A DNA stretch of 6,088 nt from Christensenella sp964592155 (lineage in GTDB: Bacteria > Bacillota > Clostridia > Christensenellales > Christensenellaceae). A model generated the notes under the pieces. The model searched no databases. It had not been told where the DNA came from and saw only the letters and a program-made list of their open reading frames with translations. Each line of letters opens with the position of its first letter. Within the stretch, counting starts at the first letter, position 1. Location: the NCBI GenBank assembly GCA_964592155.1, contig CAZQDA010000126.1, positions 1 through 6,088 on the forward strand, given 5' to 3'. The position numbers and the translations under genes were made by a program. This document shows positions 1 to 5,816 of this stretch, one piece after another.

Positions 1-17
1 GCAAAAATTCAGATAAA

Positions 18-48
18 AGCGGTCTTGCAAACGCAGGCCGTTTTTTTT
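18..48 (+). terminator. Intrinsic terminator of an upstream gene
   Basis: Positions 20-28 pair with 33-40 (C-G, G-C, G-C, T-G, C-G, T-A, then G-C and C-G around a one-base bulge at T26), closing a four-base loop AAAC at 29-32. Eight Ts follow at 41-48, and A18 and G19 can extend the stem into the T-run. This is the standard Rho-independent form on the plus strand. The gene it terminates lies left of the window. Confidence 0.82.
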
Positions 49-90
49 GTACAGTCAAGCAGAGAAGAAGCACACAACAAAGCTTTTTTA

Positions 91-99
91 TGTTATAAT
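91..99 (+). promoter_or_regulatory. Extended -10 promoter for the EIIC-EAL gene
   Basis: TGTTATAAT contains a perfect TATAAT at 94-99 preceded by the extended -10 element TGn. At the usual 17-bp distance (71-76, CACACA) there is no good -35 box, which fits extended -10 promoters. Transcription should start near 105-107, giving a 5' untranslated region of about 80 bases before the ATG at 188. A small palindrome TAACGTTA (124-131) lies just downstream, but its role is unknown. Confidence 0.65.
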
Positions 100-187
100 G
101 GCATTTGGGAACAGATGGATTGGTAACGTTATGTGCAATATCAACTGGTGATTTGGATTTTTTCAGAACAGCGCGGGTGAAAACGTA

Positions 188-2326
188 ATGGCATATTTGG
201 CAAAAACCATTCAAAAATTCTTTGACCTGATCGAGAACAGCAGGGTATTCCGTGCAGTCAGAAAAGGTCTTGTAACAGCGATTCCCATTTTGATGATCGG
301 CTCGGTGGCGCTTATTTTGCTGAGCCTGCCAATTGAAACATATCAAGAATTTTTGACTTCGCCTGACGGCGAAATTCTTCACCGGATTTTAACCATTATT
401 CATGGGGCGGCTTTTAACTTTCTGGCGCCCATCTTTTTGATCACCATCAGCTACAGTTATGCCGAGCTTTACAGCAACAGGCTTTCTATGCGCATCAGTG
501 TGCCGCTTGTTGCGTTTTGCTGTTTTGTGATTATGTCAGGCGTGGAGTCGGAAACGTTTTCCATGAGTAATTTTGGGGTGAACGGTCTTTTTCTTGCGAT
601 TTTGACAGCGATCTTTTCCAGCATGCTTTTTATCCGGCTGGCATCGATCAAAAAACTGAATTTTAGAATTTATGCGGATGGCACGGATCATGATTTTAAT
701 ACGATGTTTTCCCTCATTTTGCCCGGAGCAATCGTGCTGCTCGTGTTTGGGATCGCCCACTATGTTCTTTTTGATGTGCTGGGCGTTAAAAACCTGTCGG
801 ATTTACTCGCGGAAGCAATGATTAACGTGTTTACAGGTCTTGGAAAAGGCATTCTGACAGGGGTTCTGTTTGTTTTCTTTTTGAATGTGTTCTGGTTTTT
901 TGGAATCCATGGCGGAAATGTGATGGATAATGTATCCCAGCAGTATTTTGCTGAGGGCACGCAGATCAATGCGGCGAATATTGCCGCGGGGCTAGCTCCC
1001 ACGGAAATCTTGAACAAGACGTTCTTTGATGTATTCGTATTTATGGGAGGGTGCGGGACAATCCTCAGCCTCGTGATTGCCATTTTTCTCTTTTCGCGCC
1101 GCAGGAGCATGCGGGATATCGCAAAAATGGGCGTTGCGCCGGTGCTGTTCAACGTCAATGAATTTGTTATGTTCGGGTTGCCGGTTGTGTTTAATCCGGT
1201 GCTGTTGATTCCCTTTGTTTTGACACCGGTTGCGGCGACGGTGATCTCTTATTTTGCCACTTATCTTGGGCTGGTGCCTTACGCCGCGCAGACGGTGGGA
1301 TGGACTACGCCCGTGTTTTTCAGTGGATATATGGCAACGGGTTCGGCTGCGGGATGCATATTGCAAGCGGTGAACCTTGCGGTGGGAGTGTTTCTTTATC
1401 GCCCGTTTATCAGGCTTTACGAAAGAAAACAGGTGGTGAACCTGAAAAAAGATATTGAAGAGTTGGCAGCGATCCTTGCGGAGGCAGAAAATAAAAACGA
1501 GCCGCCTGAGCTTTTGGGACGCAACGACCGCTTTGGTTCGGTGGCAAAAATGCTGGCCACAGATTTAAGGCACGCGGTCCGGCAGAAAACGCTGGAGCTT
1601 TACTATCAACCGCAGGTGCGCATAGGAGGAGATTGCTTTGGCGCGGAAGCGCTCCTGCGCTGGAAGCACGAAATCGGAGGGTTTATCACGCCCCCGCTCG
1701 TGATTCAGATCGCGAGAGAGGCGGGATTTTTACCGGAACTCGAGGAATACATTCTGGATATGGGGAGTAGCGGAATTGCAGGGCTTAACAGGGAGATCGG
1801 CTCAGAGTTTCAGATTTCCCTGAATATTACAGCGGATTTTCTGAAAATAGAAAATTTCGTTGAGAAGGTGCAGGGAGTTGTGCGGCGAAACGGGGCGAAT
1901 CCGCGTAATATTTGTATCGAAGTGACAGAGCAGACGGTGCTGGAAGACACGCCGGATATGGCACGAAAGCTGAGCCTTTTGCGGCAGGAGGGATATCAGC
2001 TTTCTATTGATGATTTCGGCATGGGGCATACCTCTTTGCGGTATTTAAAGAACAGTCAGTTTGATCAGGTGAAGCTGGACGGGGAGCTGGTAAAAGATAT
2101 GATGCGCAACGAGAGGTCGGCAGAGATTATCGCGTCGATCATTTATCTGAGTAAGTCTCTGCATTTCTCGGTGCTTGCGGAATATGTGGAAACGATTGAA
2201 GAGGTTGACAGGCTGACCGCGCTGGGGTGCAATGAATTTCAGGGCTATCTTTTCAGCGCACCGCTTGCATATGATGAATTTGTGAAAAAAGCGCTATGGC
2301 TGAAGACACAGGCAGGCGGGGGTTAA
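188..2326 (+). CDS. PTS EIIC (lactose/cellobiose type) fused to EAL c-di-GMP phosphodiesterase
   Basis: A 712-residue membrane protein. Residues 1 to about 410 are a full-length PTS EIIC of the lactose/cellobiose family, with roughly ten hydrophobic segments (e.g. 28-48, 104-118, 130-150, 173-197, 221-240, 280-302, 388-406). It has the GIHGGN motif (H241) and an NE-x-x-x-FGLP motif (E325), which match the His and Glu that bind sugar in the cellobiose permease ChbC. A charged, probably helical linker (about 411-460) leads to a cytoplasmic EAL domain (about 462-700). All expected catalytic and metal residues are present: E487 of EAL, N546, E578, E581, D608, D609, K629, E665 and Q685, with spacing nearly identical to RocR. 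Active hydrolysis of c-di-GMP to pGpG is therefore likely. No EIIA or EIIB is encoded nearby, so the permease half may sense sugar or borrow partners made elsewhere. The start is supported by GGTGA at 176-180, seven bases before the ATG. Two departures from consensus are NEF for the usual NEP and AEYVE for AEGVE. Confidence 0.93.
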   Translation: MAYLAKTIQKFFDLIENSRVFRAVRKGLVTAIPILMIGSVALILLSLPIETYQEFLTSPDGEILHRILTIIHGAAFNFLAPIFLITISYSYAELYSNRLSMRISVPLVAFCCFVIMSGVESETFSMSNFGVNGLFLAILTAIFSSMLFIRLASIKKLNFRIYADGTDHDFNTMFSLILPGAIVLLVFGIAHYVLFDVLGVKNLSDLLAEAMINVFTGLGKGILTGVLFVFFLNVFWFFGIHGGNVMDNVSQQYFAEGTQINAANIAAGLAPTEILNKTFFDVFVFMGGCGTILSLVIAIFLFSRRRSMRDIAKMGVAPVLFNVNEFVMFGLPVVFNPVLLIPFVLTPVAATVISYFATYLGLVPYAAQTVGWTTPVFFSGYMATGSAAGCILQAVNLAVGVFLYRPFIRLYERKQVVNLKKDIEELAAILAEAENKNEPPELLGRNDRFGSVAKMLATDLRHAVRQKTLELYYQPQVRIGGDCFGAEALLRWKHEIGGFITPPLVIQIAREAGFLPELEEYILDMGSSGIAGLNREIGSEFQISLNITADFLKIENFVEKVQGVVRRNGANPRNICIEVTEQTVLEDTPDMARKLSLLRQEGYQLSIDDFGMGHTSLRYLKNSQFDQVKLDGELVKDMMRNERSAEIIASIIYLSKSLHFSVLAEYVETIEEVDRLTALGCNEFQGYLFSAPLAYDEFVKKALWLKTQAGGG

Positions 2327-2362
2327 GACAGGGCAAAGTAAATTTTTTCGCAGGATTTTAGA

Positions 2363-2391
2363 TATACTTTGAAAATGGAATGCGATATAAT
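2363..2391 (+). promoter_or_regulatory. Possible promoter for the epimerase-like gene
   Basis: A perfect TATAAT lies at 2386-2391. The best-placed -35 (2363-2368, TATACT) is poor, and the better TTGAAA at 2369-2374 is only 11 bases upstream, too close for sigma-A. An imperfect inverted repeat flanks the region (2353-2360 with 2401-2409, one bulged base). I see no convincing terminator between the preceding stop codon and this site (only six Ts at 2343-2348 without a clear stem), so read-through from the EIIC-EAL gene is possible. Confidence 0.4.
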
Positions 2392-2449
2392 AATAGAGAT
2401 TAAAATTCCAAATCAGGTCATTTTATGAGGGTTCAGGAGGAACAGTGTT

Positions 2450-3448
2450 ATGCTATCAAAAAAGGAAATGTATCGTTACACAGGAGACCTATCACAGCTT
2501 TTTTACGCAAACCAGTACAGGCTTACAGGCGGCAGGGCGGACGGTATGCGCGCAGTCGATGTGAATAACGGCGCGGGCATTGAATTTACCGTATATCCGG
2601 ACAGGGCGATGGACATTGGACGGTTTTCCATTCAGGGTGATAATTGCGCCTACCTTTCCAAGGGGGGCATGGCGGCACCGGCTTATTATGACGACAAGCT
2701 GGGCGGCTGGCTTAAAACGTTCAATGGCGGACTTCTGACAACCTGCGGATTAAATCAGGTCGGTCAGCCGTGTGTGGACAATGGAGAGACACTCGGGCTG
2801 CATGGGGACATCAGCGCGAGTCCGGCTGAAGATTTTTGCTGCGAAGTGAATCTGGATGGAGAAATTCCGGAGATTATCCTGCGCGGCAAAATGCGCACCG
2901 CGTGCATTTTTGGGAAAAGCATGATGCTGGAGCGCGAGATTCGTGTGAAGTATGGGGATAATAAAGTGTATCTCAAGGATAAGGTGCACAACTTAAGAGC
3001 GACGCGCGAGCCATATCTTGTGCTTTACCACATGAATATGGGATATCCGCTTCTCGACGCGGGAGTGAAGCTTGACACCAGCGGCGAATTTGCGGCGGCA
3101 AACGGGGATTACCCCAAAGAAAAGATAGAAAACCGCCTCGTTTATCCGGATGTATCGGATAGCGGCGCGGAGGAGGTCTATTATTACGACAACAAAGCCG
3201 CAAAGGACGGAATGGGCTATGCGGGTATTTATAACGAGAAACTGAAAAAGGGATTGCGCTTCTGGACAAAGCCGGAACAGCTCGAGTATTTTGTGAACTG
3301 GAAAAATCCTTTTGCGGGCGATTATGTGATGGGAATCGAGCCGAGCAACTGTTATGTGGGCGGCAGGGAAAAAGAGCGTGAACGGGGTCTTAAGTATATT
3401 GAGCCGTATGAAGTGAAGGTTCAGGAAATTGTGATTGAAGCGCTGTAA
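2450..3448 (+). CDS. Aldose 1-epimerase-like protein, DUF4432 family
   Basis: A 332-residue soluble protein with no signal peptide. It resembles the DUF4432 branch of the galactose mutarotase superfamily, which binds sugars and in typical members interconverts alpha and beta anomers. Family-like motifs appear in order: TVYPDRAMDIG (47-57), a TCGLNQVG segment with LGLHGDIS (98-122, H118), YHMNMGYPL (193-201, H194) and GIEPSNC (295-301, E297). H118, H194 and E297 fit the order and approximate spacing of the two active-site His and the catalytic Glu of GalM, so catalysis is plausible, but the substrate is unknown. The start is fixed by a perfect AGGAGG (2435-2440) nine bases before the ATG. It lies 123 bases after the EIIC-EAL gene and ends at a strong terminator. 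A role in using the sugar recognised by that permease is only an inference from proximity. Confidence 0.85.
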   Translation: MLSKKEMYRYTGDLSQLFYANQYRLTGGRADGMRAVDVNNGAGIEFTVYPDRAMDIGRFSIQGDNCAYLSKGGMAAPAYYDDKLGGWLKTFNGGLLTTCGLNQVGQPCVDNGETLGLHGDISASPAEDFCCEVNLDGEIPEIILRGKMRTACIFGKSMMLEREIRVKYGDNKVYLKDKVHNLRATREPYLVLYHMNMGYPLLDAGVKLDTSGEFAAANGDYPKEKIENRLVYPDVSDSGAEEVYYYDNKAAKDGMGYAGIYNEKLKKGLRFWTKPEQLEYFVNWKNPFAGDYVMGIEPSNCYVGGREKERERGLKYIEPYEVKVQEIVIEAL

Positions 3449-3481
3449 TCAGGCAGTCTGACAGAGTTCTATGTAAATGAT

Positions 3482-3541
3482 AAGATGCACCTCAAAAGTG
3501 GGCCGGCACGACGCGGCAGCGCGGATGAGGTGCATTTTTTT
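3482..3541 (+). terminator. Strong intrinsic terminator after the epimerase-like gene
   Basis: ATGCACCTCA (3485-3494) pairs perfectly with TGAGGTGCAT (3526-3535), and the stem extends outward by G3484-T3536, A3483-T3537 and A3482-T3538. A run of seven Ts covers 3535-3541. The 31-base GC-rich loop is unusually long and can form its own small helix (GCCG 3502-3505 with CGGC 3514-3517). It separates the epimerase-like gene from hflX. Confidence 0.88.
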
Positions 3542-3543
3542 AA

Positions 3544-3585
3544 ACTCTGGCCGCCCGCATAGGCGGTGTGCGGAGGTGCGAGAGT
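3544..3585 (+). other. GC-rich inverted repeats between terminator and hflX promoter
   Basis: ACTCT (3544-3548) can pair with AGAGT (3581-3585), enclosing CCGCC (3551-3555) with GGCGG (3562-3566). A competing helix, CCGCA (3555-3559) with TGCGG (3569-3573), excludes the inner one. No recognised RNA family fits. It lies upstream of the hflX promoter, so it would not be in the hflX mRNA if transcription starts at about 3676. The rest of the gap (3586-3660) holds only short repeats such as CGGCA/TGCCG (3594-3598, 3616-3620). No gene is visible in the gap. Confidence 0.3.
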
Positions 3586-3660
3586 GGCTTATCCGGCATA
3601 TCGCATGGATAATTCTGCCGTGACAATCTTGCTTTAGCCATAGGCGAACGGCCATTTCTT

Positions 3661-3669
3661 TGTTATAAT
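3661..3669 (+). promoter_or_regulatory. Extended -10 promoter abutting the hflX start
   Basis: TGTTATAAT contains a perfect TATAAT (3664-3669) with the extended TGn motif, the same nonamer as at 91-99. No -35 box is visible 16-18 bases upstream. The ATG at 3676 is only six bases beyond the -10 box, where transcription would normally begin, so the transcript should have almost no 5' leader. Confidence 0.65.
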
Positions 3670-3675
3670 AACGGT

Positions 3676-5412
3676 ATGGAAATACATGGAAAACTGGAAG
3701 GAATCAAGAACTCCATTTTGGAGGAATTGAATCAATTATATGAATACAAGATGCAGACGCAGGAGTTTGTATCCGGTGAATTGCTGGAGGAAATGGCGCG
3801 CTTGACGCAGATACTCGGAAAAGAGATCTCTGTGTTTCTTTCGCGTGGCGGAAAAGTGCTGGATGTATCCGTGGGGGACAACAGGAGTGTCAAAATGCCT
3901 TATATGCGCGTGCGGAGAGCCTTTGAGGGGGTATCCGGCGTGCGCGCGCTGCACACGCATCCAAACGGGAGCTCTATGCTGTCCGAGGTGGACATCGGAA
4001 CGCTGATTTCCACGCGGTTTGACGCCATGGCGGCAATTTCTGTGCGCGATGGCAAGGCTGTTTCCCTTTGTGTGGGATATCTTGGAGACGAGCTTGATCA
4101 GGTCAAAATTGCCGGACCGTTTCGCGCGGGGAGGATTCCACAGCAGGCGCTGATGCAGGAAATTGCTTTTACCACCGAGCGCGTGGCGCAGCTTGTCAGC
4201 ATGCATCAAACGCAGGATGAAAGCGAGCGAGTTGTGCTCGTGGGCTTAAATACCACGGAGCAGAGCATGGAAGAGCTAGCAGGGCTTGCGCAGACGGCGG
4301 GAGCAGAAGTTGTGGGAACCGTTACGCAAAACAGAGAGCGGGATAGGGCCTATTATATTGGAAAAGGCAAAGCGCAGGAGCTTTCCTTGCAGCTTGCGGC
4401 GGCCGACGCGGATGCGGTGATCTTTAATGATGAGTTATCCCCGCTGGAAACGAGGAATCTGGAAGAGCTGTTGGGCGTGAAAGTGATTGATCGCACCATG
4501 CTGATTCTCGATATCTTTGCGGGACGCGCGTGCACACGCGAGGGCAGGCTGCAGGTGGAGCTGGCTCAGCTACAGTATTCGCTGCCGCGCCTGCAAGGGG
4601 AGGGAACCGCCCTTTCGCGTTTGGGCGGCGGAATCGGCACAAGGGGTCCGGGCGAGAAAAAAATTGAGGTGGACCGGCGCAGGATACGCCGCAGGATTTA
4701 CGAGCTGACACAGGACATCGAGAAAATAAAAGAACAGCGCGACTTGCGCAGGAGCGCACGGCGGGAAAACGATGTAAAAGAGGTTGCGCTTGTAGGCTAT
4801 ACGAACGCGGGCAAATCCAGTTTGCTTAATGCGCTTACAGATGCGGGCGTTTTGGCGGAGGACAAGCTGTTTGCGACGCTTGATCCGGTGACGCGAAAGG
4901 TGAAGCTGGGCGCGATAGGAGAAACCGTTTTTACAGATACGGTGGGTTTTATTGAAAAGTTGCCGCATGACCTTGTGAGTGCGTTTCGTTCGACGCTGGA
5001 GGAGGCAAAGCATGCGGATCTTTTGCTGTGCGTGACAGACGCATCCAATCCGAATGCGGAAAAGCAGATGGAAGTGGTGAACGAACTGCTTTCCTCGCTG
5101 GAGGCGGATGAAAAGCCGCGAATTACCGTAATGAACAAGGCGGATCTTCTGCCGGAAATTCCGCCGGATGAAAAAGACACGATATATCTGTCCACGCGCA
5201 GCGGATATGGCATGGAGAAGCTGCTTGCAAGGGTGGCTGAGAAACTTGCCCCGCAGATGATATCCTTTGGAGGCAGGATTGGGTATGAGCGGGGCGATCT
5301 TCTGGCACTGGTGAACCGCTATGGAAAAGAAATGAAAATTGAGTACCTTCCGGAAGGAATTAGCGTGGAAGGATTGCTGCCGGTGGATCTGATCCAAAAA
5401 ATAAAGGGTTGA
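3676..5412 (+). CDS. hflX: GTPase HflX with N-terminal JAMM-like extension
   Basis: A 578-residue cytoplasmic GTPase of the HflX family, which binds the large ribosomal subunit and splits stalled or stress-arrested ribosomes. Residues from about 186 form the classic HflX core: an N-terminal domain with YYIGKGKAQEL (226-236), the glycine-rich segment RLGGGIGTRGPGE (315-327), a basic helical linker (330-365), then the G domain. Nucleotide motifs are G1 GYTNAGKS (374-381), switch I threonine near T401, G3 DTVGF (421-425), G4 NKAD (487-490) and G5 near STRSG (506-510). The core matches the length of E. coli HflX (426 residues), leaving about 185 extra residues. That extension contains H93-T-H95, seven residues, S103, two residues, D106, with a candidate upstream E50, matching the JAMM/MPN+ zinc metalloprotease signature as in RadC-type proteins. 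There is no Shine-Dalgarno site before the ATG, but the N-terminus resembles clostridial homologs as I remember them, so I keep this start. Confidence 0.95.
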   Translation: MEIHGKLEGIKNSILEELNQLYEYKMQTQEFVSGELLEEMARLTQILGKEISVFLSRGGKVLDVSVGDNRSVKMPYMRVRRAFEGVSGVRALHTHPNGSSMLSEVDIGTLISTRFDAMAAISVRDGKAVSLCVGYLGDELDQVKIAGPFRAGRIPQQALMQEIAFTTERVAQLVSMHQTQDESERVVLVGLNTTEQSMEELAGLAQTAGAEVVGTVTQNRERDRAYYIGKGKAQELSLQLAAADADAVIFNDELSPLETRNLEELLGVKVIDRTMLILDIFAGRACTREGRLQVELAQLQYSLPRLQGEGTALSRLGGGIGTRGPGEKKIEVDRRRIRRRIYELTQDIEKIKEQRDLRRSARRENDVKEVALVGYTNAGKSSLLNALTDAGVLAEDKLFATLDPVTRKVKLGAIGETVFTDTVGFIEKLPHDLVSAFRSTLEEAKHADLLLCVTDASNPNAEKQMEVVNELLSSLEADEKPRITVMNKADLLPEIPPDEKDTIYLSTRSGYGMEKLLARVAEKLAPQMISFGGRIGYERGDLLALVNRYGKEMKIEYLPEGISVEGLLPVDLIQKIKG

Positions 5413-5444
5413 GTAGGTGGTAAGAATCCAGGTGCAAAGCCATC

Positions 5445-5460
5445 GGCGAATCGATTCGCC
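5445..5460. repeat. Perfect 16-bp palindrome downstream of hflX
   Basis: GGCGAATCGATTCGCC is its own reverse complement. As RNA it would form a six-pair stem with a TCGA loop. It is followed by six As rather than Ts, so it does not look like an intrinsic terminator on the plus strand, and on the minus strand the T-run would precede the stem. It could be a protein-binding site upstream of the cheW promoter or a transcript-end stabilising hairpin for hflX, which has no other visible terminator. Confidence 0.6.
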
Positions 5461-5494
5461 AAAAAATATGACACAAAAAAAAGTGGCAAAAAAA

Positions 5495-5523
5495 TTGACA
5501 CAACATACAATGTGTGATATATT
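5495..5523 (+). promoter_or_regulatory. Strong sigma-A promoter for the cheW leader
   Basis: TTGACA (5495-5500) is separated by exactly 17 bases from TATATT (5518-5523), which also has the extended TGn element (5515-5517). A-tracts at 5475-5482 and 5488-5494 lie directly upstream of the -35 like an UP element. Transcription should start near 5530. A bulged inverted repeat, ACAC-CAT (5499-5506) with ATGTGTG (5510-5516), fills the spacer and could be an operator. This is the best promoter in the window. Confidence 0.82.
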
Positions 5524-5546
5524 AAAAATATACTTGGGTTGTAATG

Positions 5547-5635
5547 TATACATTTTCGTTCATGCAATTTAGAGTAAAAAAAAGTACCTAACAAGGCACT
5601 CGTTGCATAAATATTAGCACGAACGAATATGTATA
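5547..5635 (+). other. Long rod-like hairpin in the cheW leader
   Basis: Three helices nest: 5547-5553 with 5629-5635 (seven pairs), a T-T mismatch, 5555-5561 with 5621-5627 (seven pairs), and 5562-5567 with 5603-5608 (six pairs). A 12-base bulge at 5609-5620 lies on the 3' side between the last two. Inside, GAGT (5572-5575) pairs with ACTC (5598-5601) and CCT (5587-5589) with AGG (5594-5596). All outer pairs are Watson-Crick. The arm also contains a 12-bp palindrome (5543-5554) that would compete with the rod. Confidence 0.65.
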
Positions 5636-5650
5636 GAATTTCAAGCTAAA

Positions 5651-5676
5651 ATAATACTGAGCAAGAAAAGTATTAT
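5651..5676 (+). other. AT-rich hairpin in the cheW leader
   Basis: ATAATACT (5651-5658) pairs perfectly with AGTATTAT (5669-5676) around a ten-base loop. The 3' arm overlaps a TATAAT at 5674-5679 that lacks a -35 partner, so this could alternatively be an operator at a weak secondary promoter. Confidence 0.45.
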
Positions 5677-5706
5677 AATAAAGCCAAAATTGAGCACGTT
5701 TTTTAC

Positions 5707-5799
5707 AAAAGCATAGTGATAAATCGTTGAAGAGCAAAATTGTGCAATGCGCTGGTGAATGACTGGGAATCATACTGCGATGTATATTTATGCTTTTTT
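5707..5799 (+). terminator. Terminator-like hairpin before the cheW ribosome binding site
   Basis: Positions 5711-5726 pair with 5778-5793 at 13 of 16 positions (counting one G-T). AAAA (5707-5710) can extend the stem into TTTT (5794-5797) of the six-T tract 5794-5799. A smaller helix, ATGA (5759-5762) with TCAT (5770-5773), lies in the large apical region. The layout suggests attenuation, but the stem is AT-rich and mismatched, so its strength as a terminator is uncertain. Confidence 0.4.
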
Positions 5800-5805
5800 A
5801 ATCAT

Positions 5806-5816
5806 AAGGAGAGGAG
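5806..5816 (+). promoter_or_regulatory. Ribosome binding site of cheW
   Basis: AAGGAGAGGAG offers two overlapping Shine-Dalgarno cores, 5806-5811 and 5811-5816; the latter is nine bases before the ATG at 5826. It fixes that start over the later in-frame ATG at 5844. Confidence 0.8.

Noticed and set aside
121..134. CcpA cre-like site around AACGTT downstream of the first promoter
   Set aside because: The core ANCGNT fits, but the outer bases of the consensus fail on both sides, so support is too weak despite the PTS context.
3449..3655. 68-codon minus-strand frame in the gap before hflX
   Set aside because: It runs through the terminator hairpin, has no good ribosome binding site and no recognisable sequence.
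5417..5446. GGTGCAAAGCC after hflX, resembling part of a c-di-GMP-I riboswitch (GACGCAAAGCC) or of a cobalamin riboswitch (GGTG-x-AA)
   Set aside because: The partner elements are absent: no GGGCAAACC and GNRA-capped helix before it, and no CCCGC-ACTGT B12 box after it. It also lies upstream of the cheW promoter, so it would not be in that mRNA.
4570..5553. 327-codon open frame on the minus strand opposite hflX
   Set aside because: It overlaps a certain gene, its product is an unordered mix rich in basic and aromatic residues without a known motif, and it has no promoter or ribosome site of note.
5544..5591. 15-codon open frame (MYTFSFMQFRVKKST) at the start of the cheW leader, a possible leader peptide
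   Set aside because: There is no convincing Shine-Dalgarno site, and the stretch is better explained by the hairpin it lies in.
5674..5679. TATAAT as an additional cheW promoter
   Set aside because: No -35 box at 16-18 bases and no extended TGn; the bases are explained by the hairpin arm.
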